Below, one piece after another: positions 35,273 through 43,248 of a DNA stretch of 64,000 bases (position 1 is the stretch's first letter; each line of letters starts with the position of its first letter). Position numbers and translations under genes: made by a program. Source of the DNA: Flavobacteriaceae bacterium MAR_2009_75. GTDB taxonomy: Bacteria; Bacteroidota; Bacteroidia; Flavobacteriales; Flavobacteriaceae. The stretch lies in NCBI GenBank assembly GCA_002813285.1, contig PHTZ01000001.1, positions 2,293,501-2,357,500 on the forward strand. The letters are read 5' to 3'. Below the pieces are notes generated by a model. It saw only the letters and a list, made by a program, of their open reading frames with translations, was not told the DNA's origin and made no database searches.

Positions 35273-36080
35273 AGATTTTTCTGTTGGCGGAGAAGATTTT
35301 AAATTACTTCACGACCCAGAAATGGATATGTTGGTTACAGATCCACAACCAAAAAATTTAGCTCCCTATTATCAGAGCAGTTCTTACATTTCGCACACCG
35401 ATTCAAATAGATCTTTGACCGATAAATTATATCAAGGGGTAAAACGTTTCAGCTTGCTTTCGAAAACTTTGATGGTGAATAGTTACGCGAAAGGTAATAA
35501 GACACTCCTTGATGTTGGTGCAGGTACGGGAGATTTTCTATTGACGGCAAGAAATCATGGATTTCAAGTGATGGGTGTAGAACCTAATTTGGATGCAAGA
35601 CTTCGTTCTAGAGAAAAGAAAATGGAATTGCTGTCAAACTTAGATGATTTGCCAAAGTCTAAGTACAAGGTTATTACCATGTGGCATGTACTTGAGCATC
35701 TTCCCGATTTAGATAATGAGATCAAAAAGCTCAAATCATTTTTAGAGGAAGATGGGGCCCTGGTGGTTGCAGTTCCTAATTTTAAATCTTTCGATGCAGA
35801 GCATTATAGAGAGTTTTGGGCCGCTTATGATGTGCCGCGCCATTTATGGCATTTTTCTGCAAAAGCTATTGAAAGCATTTTTGCCAAACATGATATGCAA
35901 TTGGTCAAGAAGAAACCAATGTGGTTCGATTCATTTTATGTTTCGTTGTTGTCAGAGAAATATAAGACAGGTCAGCAAAATTTTCTTAAGGCCTTTTATA
36001 TTGGTTTACGATCTAACCTTATGGGGCTGCTTACTCGTGAGTTCTCATCTTGCATTTATGTGCTTAAAAGAAATAACTAG
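35250..36080 (+). CDS. Class I SAM-dependent methyltransferase
   Basis: This 276-residue protein has an N-terminal segment of about 85 residues (KDFSVGGEDFKLLHDPEMDMLVT, PYYQSSSYISHTD) typical of the C-methyltransferase/Methyltransf_23-type family. A Rossmann methyltransferase domain follows. Motif I is LLDVGAGTGDFLL (about 87-99), with the acidic end of strand 2 at GVEPN (about 112). Motif IV/post-I is TMWHVLEHLPD (about 146), and GALVVAVPNF is the motif VI region. The substrate cannot be read; relatives act on sugars, lipids or quinone-like molecules. It overlaps the lipoprotein gene by 23 bp. Confidence 0.88.
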   Translation: MKLFLETKDFSVGGEDFKLLHDPEMDMLVTDPQPKNLAPYYQSSSYISHTDSNRSLTDKLYQGVKRFSLLSKTLMVNSYAKGNKTLLDVGAGTGDFLLTARNHGFQVMGVEPNLDARLRSREKKMELLSNLDDLPKSKYKVITMWHVLEHLPDLDNEIKKLKSFLEEDGALVVAVPNFKSFDAEHYREFWAAYDVPRHLWHFSAKAIESIFAKHDMQLVKKKPMWFDSFYVSLLSEKYKTGQQNFLKAFYIGLRSNLMGLLTREFSSCIYVLKRNN

Positions 36081-36318
36081 CGTATTTTGCCTCTAAATCA
36101 TTTTAATAGGATTTAAGCAACTTAAAGCGAGGTAAAGACTTGTGGTGCGCTTTTGTAAAAATAATTCGTCAGAACTCGTCTGTGAGCTTTGTTGTTGATA
36201 AACTTTGTTGATTCATAAAGAGCTTCTTAATAAAGAACATCTATAGTCTGTTTTTAATAATATTTACAGTTGATGCACAATTCGAAATTTAAATATTAGG
36301 GATTACAAAAAGCTTTCC

Positions 36319-36326
36319 TATTTTTG
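36319..36326 (+). promoter_or_regulatory. Candidate -7 box for the OmpH-like gene
   Basis: TATTTTTG matches TAnnTTTG and lies about 48 bp before the ATG at 36374, in an otherwise gene-free AT-rich gap of 293 bp (36081-36373). No TTG at the usual spacing is seen. Confidence 0.45.
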
Positions 36327-36373
36327 CGCATCATCAAAAATTGGGATGAATAAATTTTAGAAAATAGTTACTT

Positions 36374-36880
36374 ATGAAAAATATAGTTTGGGCAGTTTTG
36401 GTTTTGGCATTTGTTTCCTGTAAACAAGAAAAAATCGGATTCGTTGATAATGTAAGGTTGATGGAGGAGTATCAAGAAAAAATTGATATTGAAGCTGACT
36501 TCAAGACTAAAGTCGATGCCTTGGCAAAAAGGAGAGATAGTATTTCTCAAACTTTCCAGATGGAGGCACAGGCATTTCAAGAAAAGGCTCAAAAAATGTC
36601 TCAACAAAAAGCACAAGAAGAATATGGCCAAATGCAGCAGAAGGGTCAGTTAATCGGTCAACAGCTTCAGCAAGAAGATCAACAATTGCAGGCTTTGGGC
36701 CAAACGGAAATGGATAGTGTGGTTAGCAAGGTGAAAAAAGAGATAAAAGCTTATGGAGAAGCTAACGGGTATACTTATATACTAGGTGGTGGTGATGGCG
36801 GTAGTGTTCTTTACGGTACAGATGCCAATGACCTTACCGATGAAATTGTAAAACTACTTAACGATAAGTACAAGAAATAG
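36374..36880 (+). CDS. OmpH/Skp-family periplasmic chaperone-like protein
   Basis: This 168-residue protein has a short signal ending LAFVSCKQE, where the cysteine at residue 15 or so suggests a lipoprotein rather than the free periplasmic Skp of Escherichia coli. IGFVDNVRLMEEYQ is the conserved OmpH start (usually V-D..ll...P). A long Q/K/E-rich coiled-coil hairpin (residues 35-125) forms the Skp-like tentacle. The C-terminal strand AYGEANGYTYILGGGDGGSVLYG closes the trimerisation body. The family holds unfolded outer-membrane proteins on their way to the BAM complex, which would fit a cell that exports many beta barrels. Confidence 0.88.
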   Translation: MKNIVWAVLVLAFVSCKQEKIGFVDNVRLMEEYQEKIDIEADFKTKVDALAKRRDSISQTFQMEAQAFQEKAQKMSQQKAQEEYGQMQQKGQLIGQQLQQEDQQLQALGQTEMDSVVSKVKKEIKAYGEANGYTYILGGGDGGSVLYGTDANDLTDEIVKLLNDKYKK

Positions 36881-36901
36881 TCTACTTCAATGTAGAGATC
36901 G

Positions 36902-36936
36902 AATCCCGATAAGAAAAATCTTGTCGGGATTTTTTT
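36902..36936 (+). terminator. Rho-independent terminator after the OmpH-like gene
   Basis: A 13-bp stem (36902-36914 with 36919-36931, one G-T pair) has an AAAA loop and is followed by a run of Ts. It lies between two convergent genes, and its T tract overlaps the last codons of the gene on the other strand. Confidence 0.88.
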
Positions 36937-37336
36937 ATTGAAGCAAGTAGACCAGAAAAATAGCAGGAATAAAGTATACGGCTATAGTCTTCGCTCCCTC
37001 ATAATCTTTTGCCATGCGTTGGCCAAACAACAGCATTAAGAGCGTAATACAAGAAAATATCGCCCCATATAATGCAAAGGTGGTTTTTCCTAAAACTATA
37101 ATTTCATAAAGGCCCACGGCACAAAACACACCGGAAACCACTTCAATTAGTAAAATAGTAGTTAGAAGAAAGGGTACCAAAGTTTGCAATGGTGTATTTG
37201 CAAAATGCTCTTCGAGCCATGAAACGTTTCCTTTCCAATCGAATATTTTATCGATGCCACTTTGAATAAAGGTGATGATTAAAAAAAGAAGGAGAAGAAT
37301 TTGTGCTGCAAAATCGGTTAAATTTTCCATGGTCAA
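36935..37336 (-). CDS. DoxX-like four-helix membrane protein
   Basis: This 133-residue protein has four hydrophobic segments (about 8-28, 48-70, 78-100, 112-132). The first is followed by SGIDKIFDWKGNVSWLEEHF, which fits the DoxX/DUF417-like pattern of a helix, a short amphipathic loop and FxxxP (FANTPLQTLVPFLLTTILLIE). Family members are small inner-membrane proteins often tied to respiration or quinone redox, but the exact role is not known. It is a single gene, convergent with the OmpH-like gene, and its TAA overlaps the T tract of that gene's terminator. Confidence 0.75.
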   Translation of the reverse strand: MTMENLTDFAAQILLLLFLIITFIQSGIDKIFDWKGNVSWLEEHFANTPLQTLVPFLLTTILLIEVVSGVFCAVGLYEIIVLGKTTFALYGAIFSCITLLMLLFGQRMAKDYEGAKTIAVYFIPAIFLVYLLQ

Positions 37337-37395
37337 GGTTTTGTTTAAAATAAAGTAAACCTAAAGCAATGTTCGCAGCACTTTCTGGGGGAGTC

Positions 37396-38547
37396 TCAGG
37401 CTGCTTTTTTGTGCAATAGGCGCGTCAATCGAATAGAAAGATCGGTCAATATTATTTTAGAATTGCCGTTACGCTCGATGTGGTATATAGCGTCTTCCAG
37501 TTCTTGTACAATAGTAACGATGTTGTTCTCATGTATAAATGGTGCAAACTTTTGTAGTTGAAAACCTTCGACATGAATTCTCATAAAGGCCAATTGGTCT
37601 ACATTGTAATTGATAAGTAGTGCTTGTCTCATAACGGCAAGGCAATAATTTAAAAACTTCTTCTGTGTTTCTCGGCCTGTTTTTGAGACTTCATCGCTCC
37701 ATAAAATTAGTTCGTGAATGGCACTTTTATTCCCCTTGGCCTTGAATGCGCTTCTTACCCACTGAACGAACCATTTCTCGAAAACCAAATCTTCAGAATC
37801 GTTGTTCATTAGGTCTAAAGCCTTATTAAAGTTTCCATCGGCTTCATGGGCTATGCGCATGGCTTCTTCTCGAGAGAGTCCCTTTGCTATTAAAGCGTCG
37901 GCCATGGCGTCTTCCGCCAAAGGTGGAAAGTGTAATACTTGACATCGCGAACGAATCGTTTGTATTATTTGTTCTTCATCTTCGGCAATAAGTAGAAAAA
38001 CAGTTTTGTTGGGAGGTTCCTCAATAAGCTTTAATAACTTATTCGCCGCTGCATTATTCATCTTATCGGCCATCCAAATAAGCATTACCTTATAACCGCC
38101 CTCATAAGATTTTAAACTTAATTTTTTAACGACATCCAAAGCTTCGTCAACACCGATCTGACCTTGCTTTTTTTCAATTCCTATGAGTCGGTACCAGTCG
38201 AAGAGGTTGCCGTAAGGCTGCTCTTTAAAAAACTGCCGCCACTCTTCCATATAATGGTCGCTAACGGCATGGCTTTTTACCTTGTCAGAGTTCGAAACAG
38301 GAAATGCGAAATGCATATCGGGGTGAGAGAGCGAGCCGAACTTCATGTTGCACGATTGATTGTCACCTGTATTTTCGCCGCCATGGTTTCCACAGATAAT
38401 GTATTGCGCATACGCCATGGCCATAGGTAGGGTGCCACAACCTTCAGGGCCAACAAACAATTGAGCATGGGGTATGCGTCCGGCATCGGCGCTCGTGGCG
38501 AGATGATTTTTGATATGATTTAATCCTAAAATATCCTTGAACAACAT
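37396..38547 (-). CDS. holB: DNA polymerase III subunit delta' (clamp loader)
   Basis: This 383-residue AAA+ protein is part of the clamp loader that places the beta sliding clamp on DNA. N-terminal features are ILGLNHIKNHL and the P-loop position GPEGCGTLP, which lacks the lysine and S/T needed to bind ATP, as is usual for delta'. The sensor/partner segment DKMNNAAANKLLKLIEEPP (the family's EAANaLLKtLEEPP) and the SRC arginine-finger motif in TIRSRCQVLHFPPL are intact. The insertion with CGNHGGENTGDNQSCNMKF stands where the zinc module sits in other bacteria. It is a single gene, divergent from pgk. Confidence 0.93.
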   Translation of the reverse strand: MLFKDILGLNHIKNHLATSADAGRIPHAQLFVGPEGCGTLPMAMAYAQYIICGNHGGENTGDNQSCNMKFGSLSHPDMHFAFPVSNSDKVKSHAVSDHYMEEWRQFFKEQPYGNLFDWYRLIGIEKKQGQIGVDEALDVVKKLSLKSYEGGYKVMLIWMADKMNNAAANKLLKLIEEPPNKTVFLLIAEDEEQIIQTIRSRCQVLHFPPLAEDAMADALIAKGLSREEAMRIAHEADGNFNKALDLMNNDSEDLVFEKWFVQWVRSAFKAKGNKSAIHELILWSDEVSKTGRETQKKFLNYCLAVMRQALLINYNVDQLAFMRIHVEGFQLQKFAPFIHENNIVTIVQELEDAIYHIERNGNSKIILTDLSIRLTRLLHKKAA

Positions 38548-38710
38548 GCTTCAAAGATAGTTTTTTTAGGCAAGTTGGTGGAGATGGTATATTCTTAAAA
38601 GCCCTACAACTTCAGTTTTCAAAACAAATTTTAACATGATAACGCAACAGAGTCTTGCTTTCTGGTTCAAAAGTCTTATTTATACGACCTTACTCTTGCG
38701 CCTTTTTATT

Positions 38711-38718
38711 TACATTTG
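38711..38718 (+). promoter_or_regulatory. Bacteroidota -7 promoter box for pgk
   Basis: TACATTTG matches TAnnTTTG and ends 21 bp before the pgk ATG at 38740. The in-frame TTG that would extend the gene to 38716 lies inside this box. No TTG at standard spacing upstream is visible. Confidence 0.6.
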
Positions 38719-38739
38719 CGATTCTCAAAAACCTTATTC

Positions 38740-39930
38740 ATGAAAACAATCGACGATTTTAATTTTGAAAATAAAAAGGCACTTATACGCGTAGACTTCA
38801 ATGTTCCGCTGAATGAAACATTCGAGGTTACTGATGCCAATAGAATAGAGGCGGTAAAGCCGACGATTATAAAAGTATTGGAAGACGGTGGAAGCGCTGT
38901 TTTAATGAGCCATTTGGGAAGACCCAAAGGCCAAAAAAACGCTGACCTATCGCTACAGCATATCGCTAAAAAGGTGTCTGATGTAATTGGCGTAAGCGTT
39001 AAGTTTGTCGAAGATTGTGTTGGTCAGGTTGCCGAAGATGCCGTTGCGGCCTTAAAGCCGGGTGAAGTTTTATTACTTGAAAATCTTAGGTTTCATGCAG
39101 AAGAAGAAAAAGGCGATGAAGCTTTTGCCGAACAGTTATCAAAATTAGGAGATGTTTATGTAAACGATGCTTTCGGTACTGCTCATAGAGCCCACGCTTC
39201 GACCACGATAGTCGCTCAATTTTTTCCGGACAATAAATGTTTCGGATATCTGTTGGCCAAAGAGATTGAAGCTATCGAGAAAGTGATGCGCACAGGTGAA
39301 AAGCCCGTACTGGCAATTTTGGGCGGAGCTAAAGTTTCTTCTAAGATCACCATTATCGAAAACATTCTTGACAAAGTAGACCACTTGATTGTTGGTGGGG
39401 GAATGACCTATACGTTTATTAAAGCGCAAGGTGGCAAAGTCGGTGATTCAATTTGCGAAGACGATAAAATGGACCTGGCCATGAATATTTTAAAGCAAGC
39501 GGAAGAAAAAGGGGTGCAGGTACATATACCTGTAGATGTTTTGGCAGCCAATGACTTCGCCAATGATGCCGAGACCAAAGTGGTAGATGTAAATGAAATA
39601 CCTGATGGATGGCAAGGATTGGATGCAGGCCCAAAGACCTTGGAGAACTTTAAAGAAGTAATCCTAAAGGCCAAGACTATTTTGTGGAACGGCCCTGTGG
39701 GCGTTTTCGAAATGGAAAGTTTTGCCAAGGGCACAATTGCGGTTGGAAACTTTATTGATGAGGCCACTCAAAACGGTGCATTTTCACTGGTAGGTGGAGG
39801 AGATTCGGTAGCTGCTGTAAAGCAGTTCGGTTTTGAGAAAAAGGTAAGTTACGTTTCAACAGGTGGTGGCGCGATGTTAGAAAGTTTAGAGGGCAAGACC
39901 CTTCCGGGTATTGCTGCAATAATCGGATAA
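38740..39930 (+). CDS. pgk: Phosphoglycerate kinase
   Basis: This 396-residue glycolytic enzyme transfers phosphate from 1,3-bisphosphoglycerate to ADP in the cytosol. The start at ATG 38740 gives [25 protein letters not shown], with the RVDFNVP signature near residue 20. SHLGRPKG is the second signature (near residue 60), [13 protein letters not shown] the hinge region, and [13 protein letters not shown] and GNGPVGVFE-type ([13 protein letters not shown]) bind nucleotide. [13 protein letters not shown] and [19 protein letters not shown] close the protein. The gene stands alone in its transcription unit. A structured hairpin lies 80 bp downstream. Confidence 0.96.
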   Translation: MKTIDDFNFENKKALIRVDFNVPLNETFEVTDANRIEAVKPTIIKVLEDGGSAVLMSHLGRPKGQKNADLSLQHIAKKVSDVIGVSVKFVEDCVGQVAEDAVAALKPGEVLLLENLRFHAEEEKGDEAFAEQLSKLGDVYVNDAFGTAHRAHASTTIVAQFFPDNKCFGYLLAKEIEAIEKVMRTGEKPVLAILGGAKVSSKITIIENILDKVDHLIVGGGMTYTFIKAQGGKVGDSICEDDKMDLAMNILKQAEEKGVQVHIPVDVLAANDFANDAETKVVDVNEIPDGWQGLDAGPKTLENFKEVILKAKTILWNGPVGVFEMESFAKGTIAVGNFIDEATQNGAFSLVGGGDSVAAVKQFGFEKKVSYVSTGGGAMLESLEGKTLPGIAAIIG

Positions 39931-40009
39931 TAAGCCCGTTATCGATAAACGGAGGTAATTATAATAAAGTGTTTTAACTGGTCAAAATTTTATTTTCCCA
40001 GAAAAATAT

Positions 40010-40052
40010 GCGATTTTAGTGGGTATGCGGTTGGCCGCCCTACTAGAATCGC
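40010..40052 (+). other. Long intergenic hairpin between pgk and the transglycosylase gene
   Basis: Bases 40010-40023 pair with 40039-40052 over 14 bp with two G-T wobbles. Inside the loop a second small stem (GCGG, TTGG loop, CCGC; 40027-40038) can form. No T run follows directly, so a classical terminator is unlikely. It lies 34 bp before the ATG at 40086 and could be a leader structure or processing site. Confidence 0.5.
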
Positions 40053-40085
40053 ATTAATGTTATTTCCTGTTACACACGAATATCT

Positions 40086-41738
40086 ATGATTAGAAAACGA
40101 TATGATTTTTTCGTACTGCTCGCAGGCGCTTTTTTCTTTTTACCACTGGCGGCCCAGCAGAAAGACTCTTTACTTACGGTACAGAAAGATTCTTTATTGG
40201 CATTAAAGCAAGAAGTTGGTAACGACACCTTGGCGATGGACATGAACGGCGTAGAACAGATGGAGCAAATGGTTTCAGACTCTACCGAGCTTGCAGATAT
40301 GAGCCTGTCACTTATAATCGATAAGGTTAGTAGTAAATACAATTTACTTGACCATAGCGATGCCGCGCGTTACGATAGCCTTTGGATGAAAGAGCTGGCT
40401 AAGAACGCTTCTTTGTCAGATGAAATGTTCCGGGAAGTGGAAGGGTTGGACTATCAAAAAACATATCCCACATCATTACCGACAGATACTTTAAAAGCCA
40501 GATTGGCGAGGCTCAACGCGAAGACCCCGTTTAATGTGGAGTATAATCCTTCGTTAGAAAATGTTATCAAGTCATTTCTTTTTAGAAAGCGCGATTTGAT
40601 GGAAAAAATGTTGACGGCAAGTCAGTTCTACTTTCCTCTATTTGAACAAGAGCTTGACAATTACGACATTCCGCTCGAAATGAAATACCTCTCAATCGTG
40701 GAGTCGGCACTGAACCCCCGGGCACGTTCAAGGGTTGGGGCAACTGGGCTTTGGCAATTTATGTACGGTACGGGCAAGCAATATAAACTTAGCGTTTCTA
40801 GTTATGTAGATGAACGTAGCGACCCTATCAAATCGACAACTGCGGCATGTCAGTTTCTCTCAAAACTTTATGAAATTTATGGTGATTGGGATTTGGCCTT
40901 GGCGGCATATAACTCAGGCCCCGGTAATGTGAACAAAGCAATCAGAAGGTCTGGGGGGCAAAAAAATTACTGGAATCTTCGACGGTATTTACCTCGAGAA
41001 ACCGCAGGTTATGTTCCTGCGTTTTTGGCCACAATGTACTTGTTTGAGTATGCTGAAGAGCACGGTATCAAAGGTCAGAAGATTGAACGGCCTTATTTTG
41101 AAACCGATACGGTTCACGTAAAAGCGCTCATAACATTCGATCAGATTACCGAGTTGGTACATGTAAGCAAAGAAGAGCTTAGGTTGCTGAATCCTTCTTA
41201 TAAATTGAACGTGGTACCTTTTGTTGAAGGAAAAACCCATGCCTTAAGACTGCCAAAAGATGCGGTCGGAAAGTTTGTAGCGAACGAGGAAGCTATTTAC
41301 AACCATGTTAAAAAGGAACTGGAGAGCAAAGAAAGTCCTTTACCGCAATTGGTAAAGGAGGCAGAGCAAGATAGAATTCGTTATAAAGTTAGAAGTGGAG
41401 ATTTTTTGGGTAAAATTGCCGAGCGATATGGGGTAGGCGTTAGTCAGATTAAAAGATGGAACGGCCTAAGCAGTAATAATCTCCGCATTGGGCAGAGGCT
41501 AACTATTTTTCCTAGAAAAAGACCTAGTACAGATGTGGCAAGCGCTTCTAAATCGGTCGCGCAGCAATCTTTTCCTCCCGGCACCAAGACCCATACCGTA
41601 AGGAGCGGAGACTCTTTATGGACCATCTCTAAAAAATATCCTGGAATTACTGTAGATAATTTACGAAAATGGAACGGTATTAGTGGTAAAAACCTAAAAC
41701 CAGGCACAAAACTCAAATTGTGCGAATGTTCATCGTAA
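40086..41738 (+). CDS. MltD-like lytic murein transglycosylase with two LysM domains
   Basis: This 550-residue exported protein has a signal peptide (residues 1-21, ending PLAAQ). After a linker, a lytic transglycosylase (SLT) domain spans about 175-300. The catalytic glutamate is in YLSIVESALNPRARS, followed by GATGLWQFM and the NSGPGNVNKAI motif; all are hallmarks of the MltD type. Two LysM peptidoglycan-binding domains follow, at about 435-480 (YKVRSGDFLGKIAERYGV) and 502-546 (HTVRSGDSLWTISKKYPG). It cuts the murein glycan strand non-hydrolytically to form anhydro-muropeptides. A DUF4837 lipoprotein gene follows 13 bp later, so the two form an operon. Confidence 0.93.
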   Translation: MIRKRYDFFVLLAGAFFFLPLAAQQKDSLLTVQKDSLLALKQEVGNDTLAMDMNGVEQMEQMVSDSTELADMSLSLIIDKVSSKYNLLDHSDAARYDSLWMKELAKNASLSDEMFREVEGLDYQKTYPTSLPTDTLKARLARLNAKTPFNVEYNPSLENVIKSFLFRKRDLMEKMLTASQFYFPLFEQELDNYDIPLEMKYLSIVESALNPRARSRVGATGLWQFMYGTGKQYKLSVSSYVDERSDPIKSTTAACQFLSKLYEIYGDWDLALAAYNSGPGNVNKAIRRSGGQKNYWNLRRYLPRETAGYVPAFLATMYLFEYAEEHGIKGQKIERPYFETDTVHVKALITFDQITELVHVSKEELRLLNPSYKLNVVPFVEGKTHALRLPKDAVGKFVANEEAIYNHVKKELESKESPLPQLVKEAEQDRIRYKVRSGDFLGKIAERYGVGVSQIKRWNGLSSNNLRIGQRLTIFPRKRPSTDVASASKSVAQQSFPPGTKTHTVRSGDSLWTISKKYPGITVDNLRKWNGISGKNLKPGTKLKLCECSS

Positions 41739-41751
41739 ACCACATACCACA

Positions 41752-42747
41752 ATGAAACACACAGGAACACTTTTTTTATTGCTCACATTACTATTCTCAT
41801 CTTGTAAAGAATCTAAAGAACAAAGCTATTTACCTTCTTCTGTAGGAGCCATCAACTCTCTGGTGGTGGTTACAGAAAACGCTTTGTGGCAAGGGCACAT
41901 AGGCGACAGCATACGCAAGCATTTCGCGGCACCTATCGTCGGTATGCCCATGGATGAGCCCCTTTTCAGCATCGACCAGATCGACCCTAAGTTTTTTACC
42001 GGATCTATTCGAAACACTAGATCGTTACTTTATGTAATGAAAGATAGTTTGAATATCGCTCATGTAAAGAAAGACATGTATGCATCACCGCAAAGGGTGG
42101 GCGTTATCAAGGGCACTACCGAAGATGAAATATTACAGAACATCGACCACAAAGCAGATGAAATAATCGCCTCTTTTAGAGATATGGAAATTGAAGCCGC
42201 TCAGAAGCGTTTTGAGCGCTCTTTAAACAAAGAGAGTGTCTTAGAAGATAAATTCGGAATTACGCTTAAAATACCCTCTATATACAAGGTAGGTAAGCAA
42301 GAAGATAACTTTGTTTGGATCGATCGAGAAATTCAAAAGGGAACGGCCAATATTATAGTATATACGATGCCGGGCGATAGTTTCGATAATGAAGAAACTT
42401 TAGTAAAAGATATAGTCGCCATGCGTGATTCTATCGGTGAAAAATATATTCCCGGAACTACAGTGCCAGGTAAAGTGACATACATGCGTACAGAACCTGC
42501 TTATGCGCCAGCTGTTTTTCCGACCGAGATTTCCGGATTGAAGGGGGTAGAAGTACGTGGTATTTGGGATATTAAGAACTATCCCATGGCCGGGCCATTT
42601 TTGACCTATATACTTAACGATAAAGAGAACGATAGAAAATTGGTGTTGGAAGGTTTCGTATTTGCCCCCGCAACAGAAAAGCGAAACGATATGTTCGAGC
42701 TTGAGGCCATTCTCAAAACTTTACGATTCGGCCGAGTAGAAAATTGA
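41752..42747 (+). CDS. DUF4837 family lipoprotein
   Basis: This 331-residue protein has a lipoprotein signal (residues 1-17, lipobox LFSSC) and a body that matches the DUF4837 family of Bacteroidota by its recurrent segments (SSVGAINSLVVVTENALWQG near the N-terminus, EDKFGITLKIPSIYKVGKQEDNFVWIDRE in the middle, GVEVRGIWDIKNYPMAGPF near the end). The family usually follows the LysM transglycosylase gene, as here, 13 bp apart, which suggests a role in envelope or murein maintenance. No catalytic motif is visible. The family function is unknown. Confidence 0.85.
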   Translation: MKHTGTLFLLLTLLFSSCKESKEQSYLPSSVGAINSLVVVTENALWQGHIGDSIRKHFAAPIVGMPMDEPLFSIDQIDPKFFTGSIRNTRSLLYVMKDSLNIAHVKKDMYASPQRVGVIKGTTEDEILQNIDHKADEIIASFRDMEIEAAQKRFERSLNKESVLEDKFGITLKIPSIYKVGKQEDNFVWIDREIQKGTANIIVYTMPGDSFDNEETLVKDIVAMRDSIGEKYIPGTTVPGKVTYMRTEPAYAPAVFPTEISGLKGVEVRGIWDIKNYPMAGPFLTYILNDKENDRKLVLEGFVFAPATEKRNDMFELEAILKTLRFGRVEN

Positions 42748-42776
42748 TCAATGAATTTTACAACAGTGATGAAATA

Positions 42777-42806
42777 AAGGCGCCCATCGATATCGATGGG
42801 CGCCTT
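42777..42806. terminator. Terminator-like 30-bp perfect palindrome
   Basis: AAGGCGCCCATCGAT and its reverse complement abut and form a very stable GC-rich hairpin between convergent genes ending at 42747 and 42827. T runs on either side are short (TTAGTTTGGTT on the plus strand), so it is a weak intrinsic terminator at best, but the position fits. Confidence 0.65.
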
Positions 42807-42826
42807 AGTTTGGTTGGAGATTGACT

Positions 42827-42994
42827 TTAAAACGCAAAGCCTGTAGAGACTCTATAAATGAACGCGTACATAACAATTAATAGTAAAGCAAAACAAAACC
42901 ATGAATAGACTTTAAAATACTTCTTTAGTAATCTATAGGTCCAATCTTTAAAAGCTTCAAAATAAATCTCCTTAACAAGTAAAACTTTCCTCAT
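42827..42994 (-). CDS. Small single-helix membrane protein (DUF6747-like)
   Basis: This 55-residue protein starts at ATG 42992-42994; a TTG further up (43015) is in frame but the ATG gives MRKVLLVKEIYFEAFKDW, the likely N-terminus. An amphipathic helix (residues 5-27) precedes one membrane helix (about 30-48: SWFCFALLLIVMYAFIY). From memory it resembles the DUF6747 small proteins of flavobacteria; the number is tentative. CAACTTTG, close to the TAnnTTTG box, lies about 30 bp upstream. Its function is unknown. Confidence 0.65.
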   Translation of the reverse strand: MRKVLLVKEIYFEAFKDWTYRLLKKYFKVYSWFCFALLLIVMYAFIYRVSTGFAF

Positions 42995-43190
42995 ACCTTC
43001 AATTTTAATATCCAAGGCAAAGTTGCGAACTCTTAGTGGAAGCCACGCATATTTTGGATGAAGTGTACGTGATTCTAGATAGAGGAGAGGTCTTATTGTT
43101 AATTTTCGACTATCAGTTTGTCTTCTTCGATATACTGCTTATCGGGCTGACACCCTTTTAATAAATTAAGACCTTTATTATTAAATTCTT

Positions 43191-43224
43191 ATAAAAAAAA
43201 CCGCTACTAATAAAGCAGCGGTTT
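43191..43224 (-). terminator. Rho-independent terminator after the PorE-like gene
   Basis: On the minus strand an 8-bp stem (AAACCGCT with AGCGGTTT, 43198-43205 and 43217-43224) is followed by eight Ts. It lies 25 bp past the stop of the OmpA-domain gene and ends the second adhesin cluster. Confidence 0.8.
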
Positions 43225-43248
43225 CAAATTATGTTGGTTTTATTAGGT

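Noticed and set aside
36130-36260. Possible DnaA box cluster or oriC in the AT-rich gap (TGTTGATAA near 36191)
   Set aside because: Only one sequence close to a DnaA box was seen and it has a mismatch. A single weak box does not support an origin, even though parS-like sites are near.
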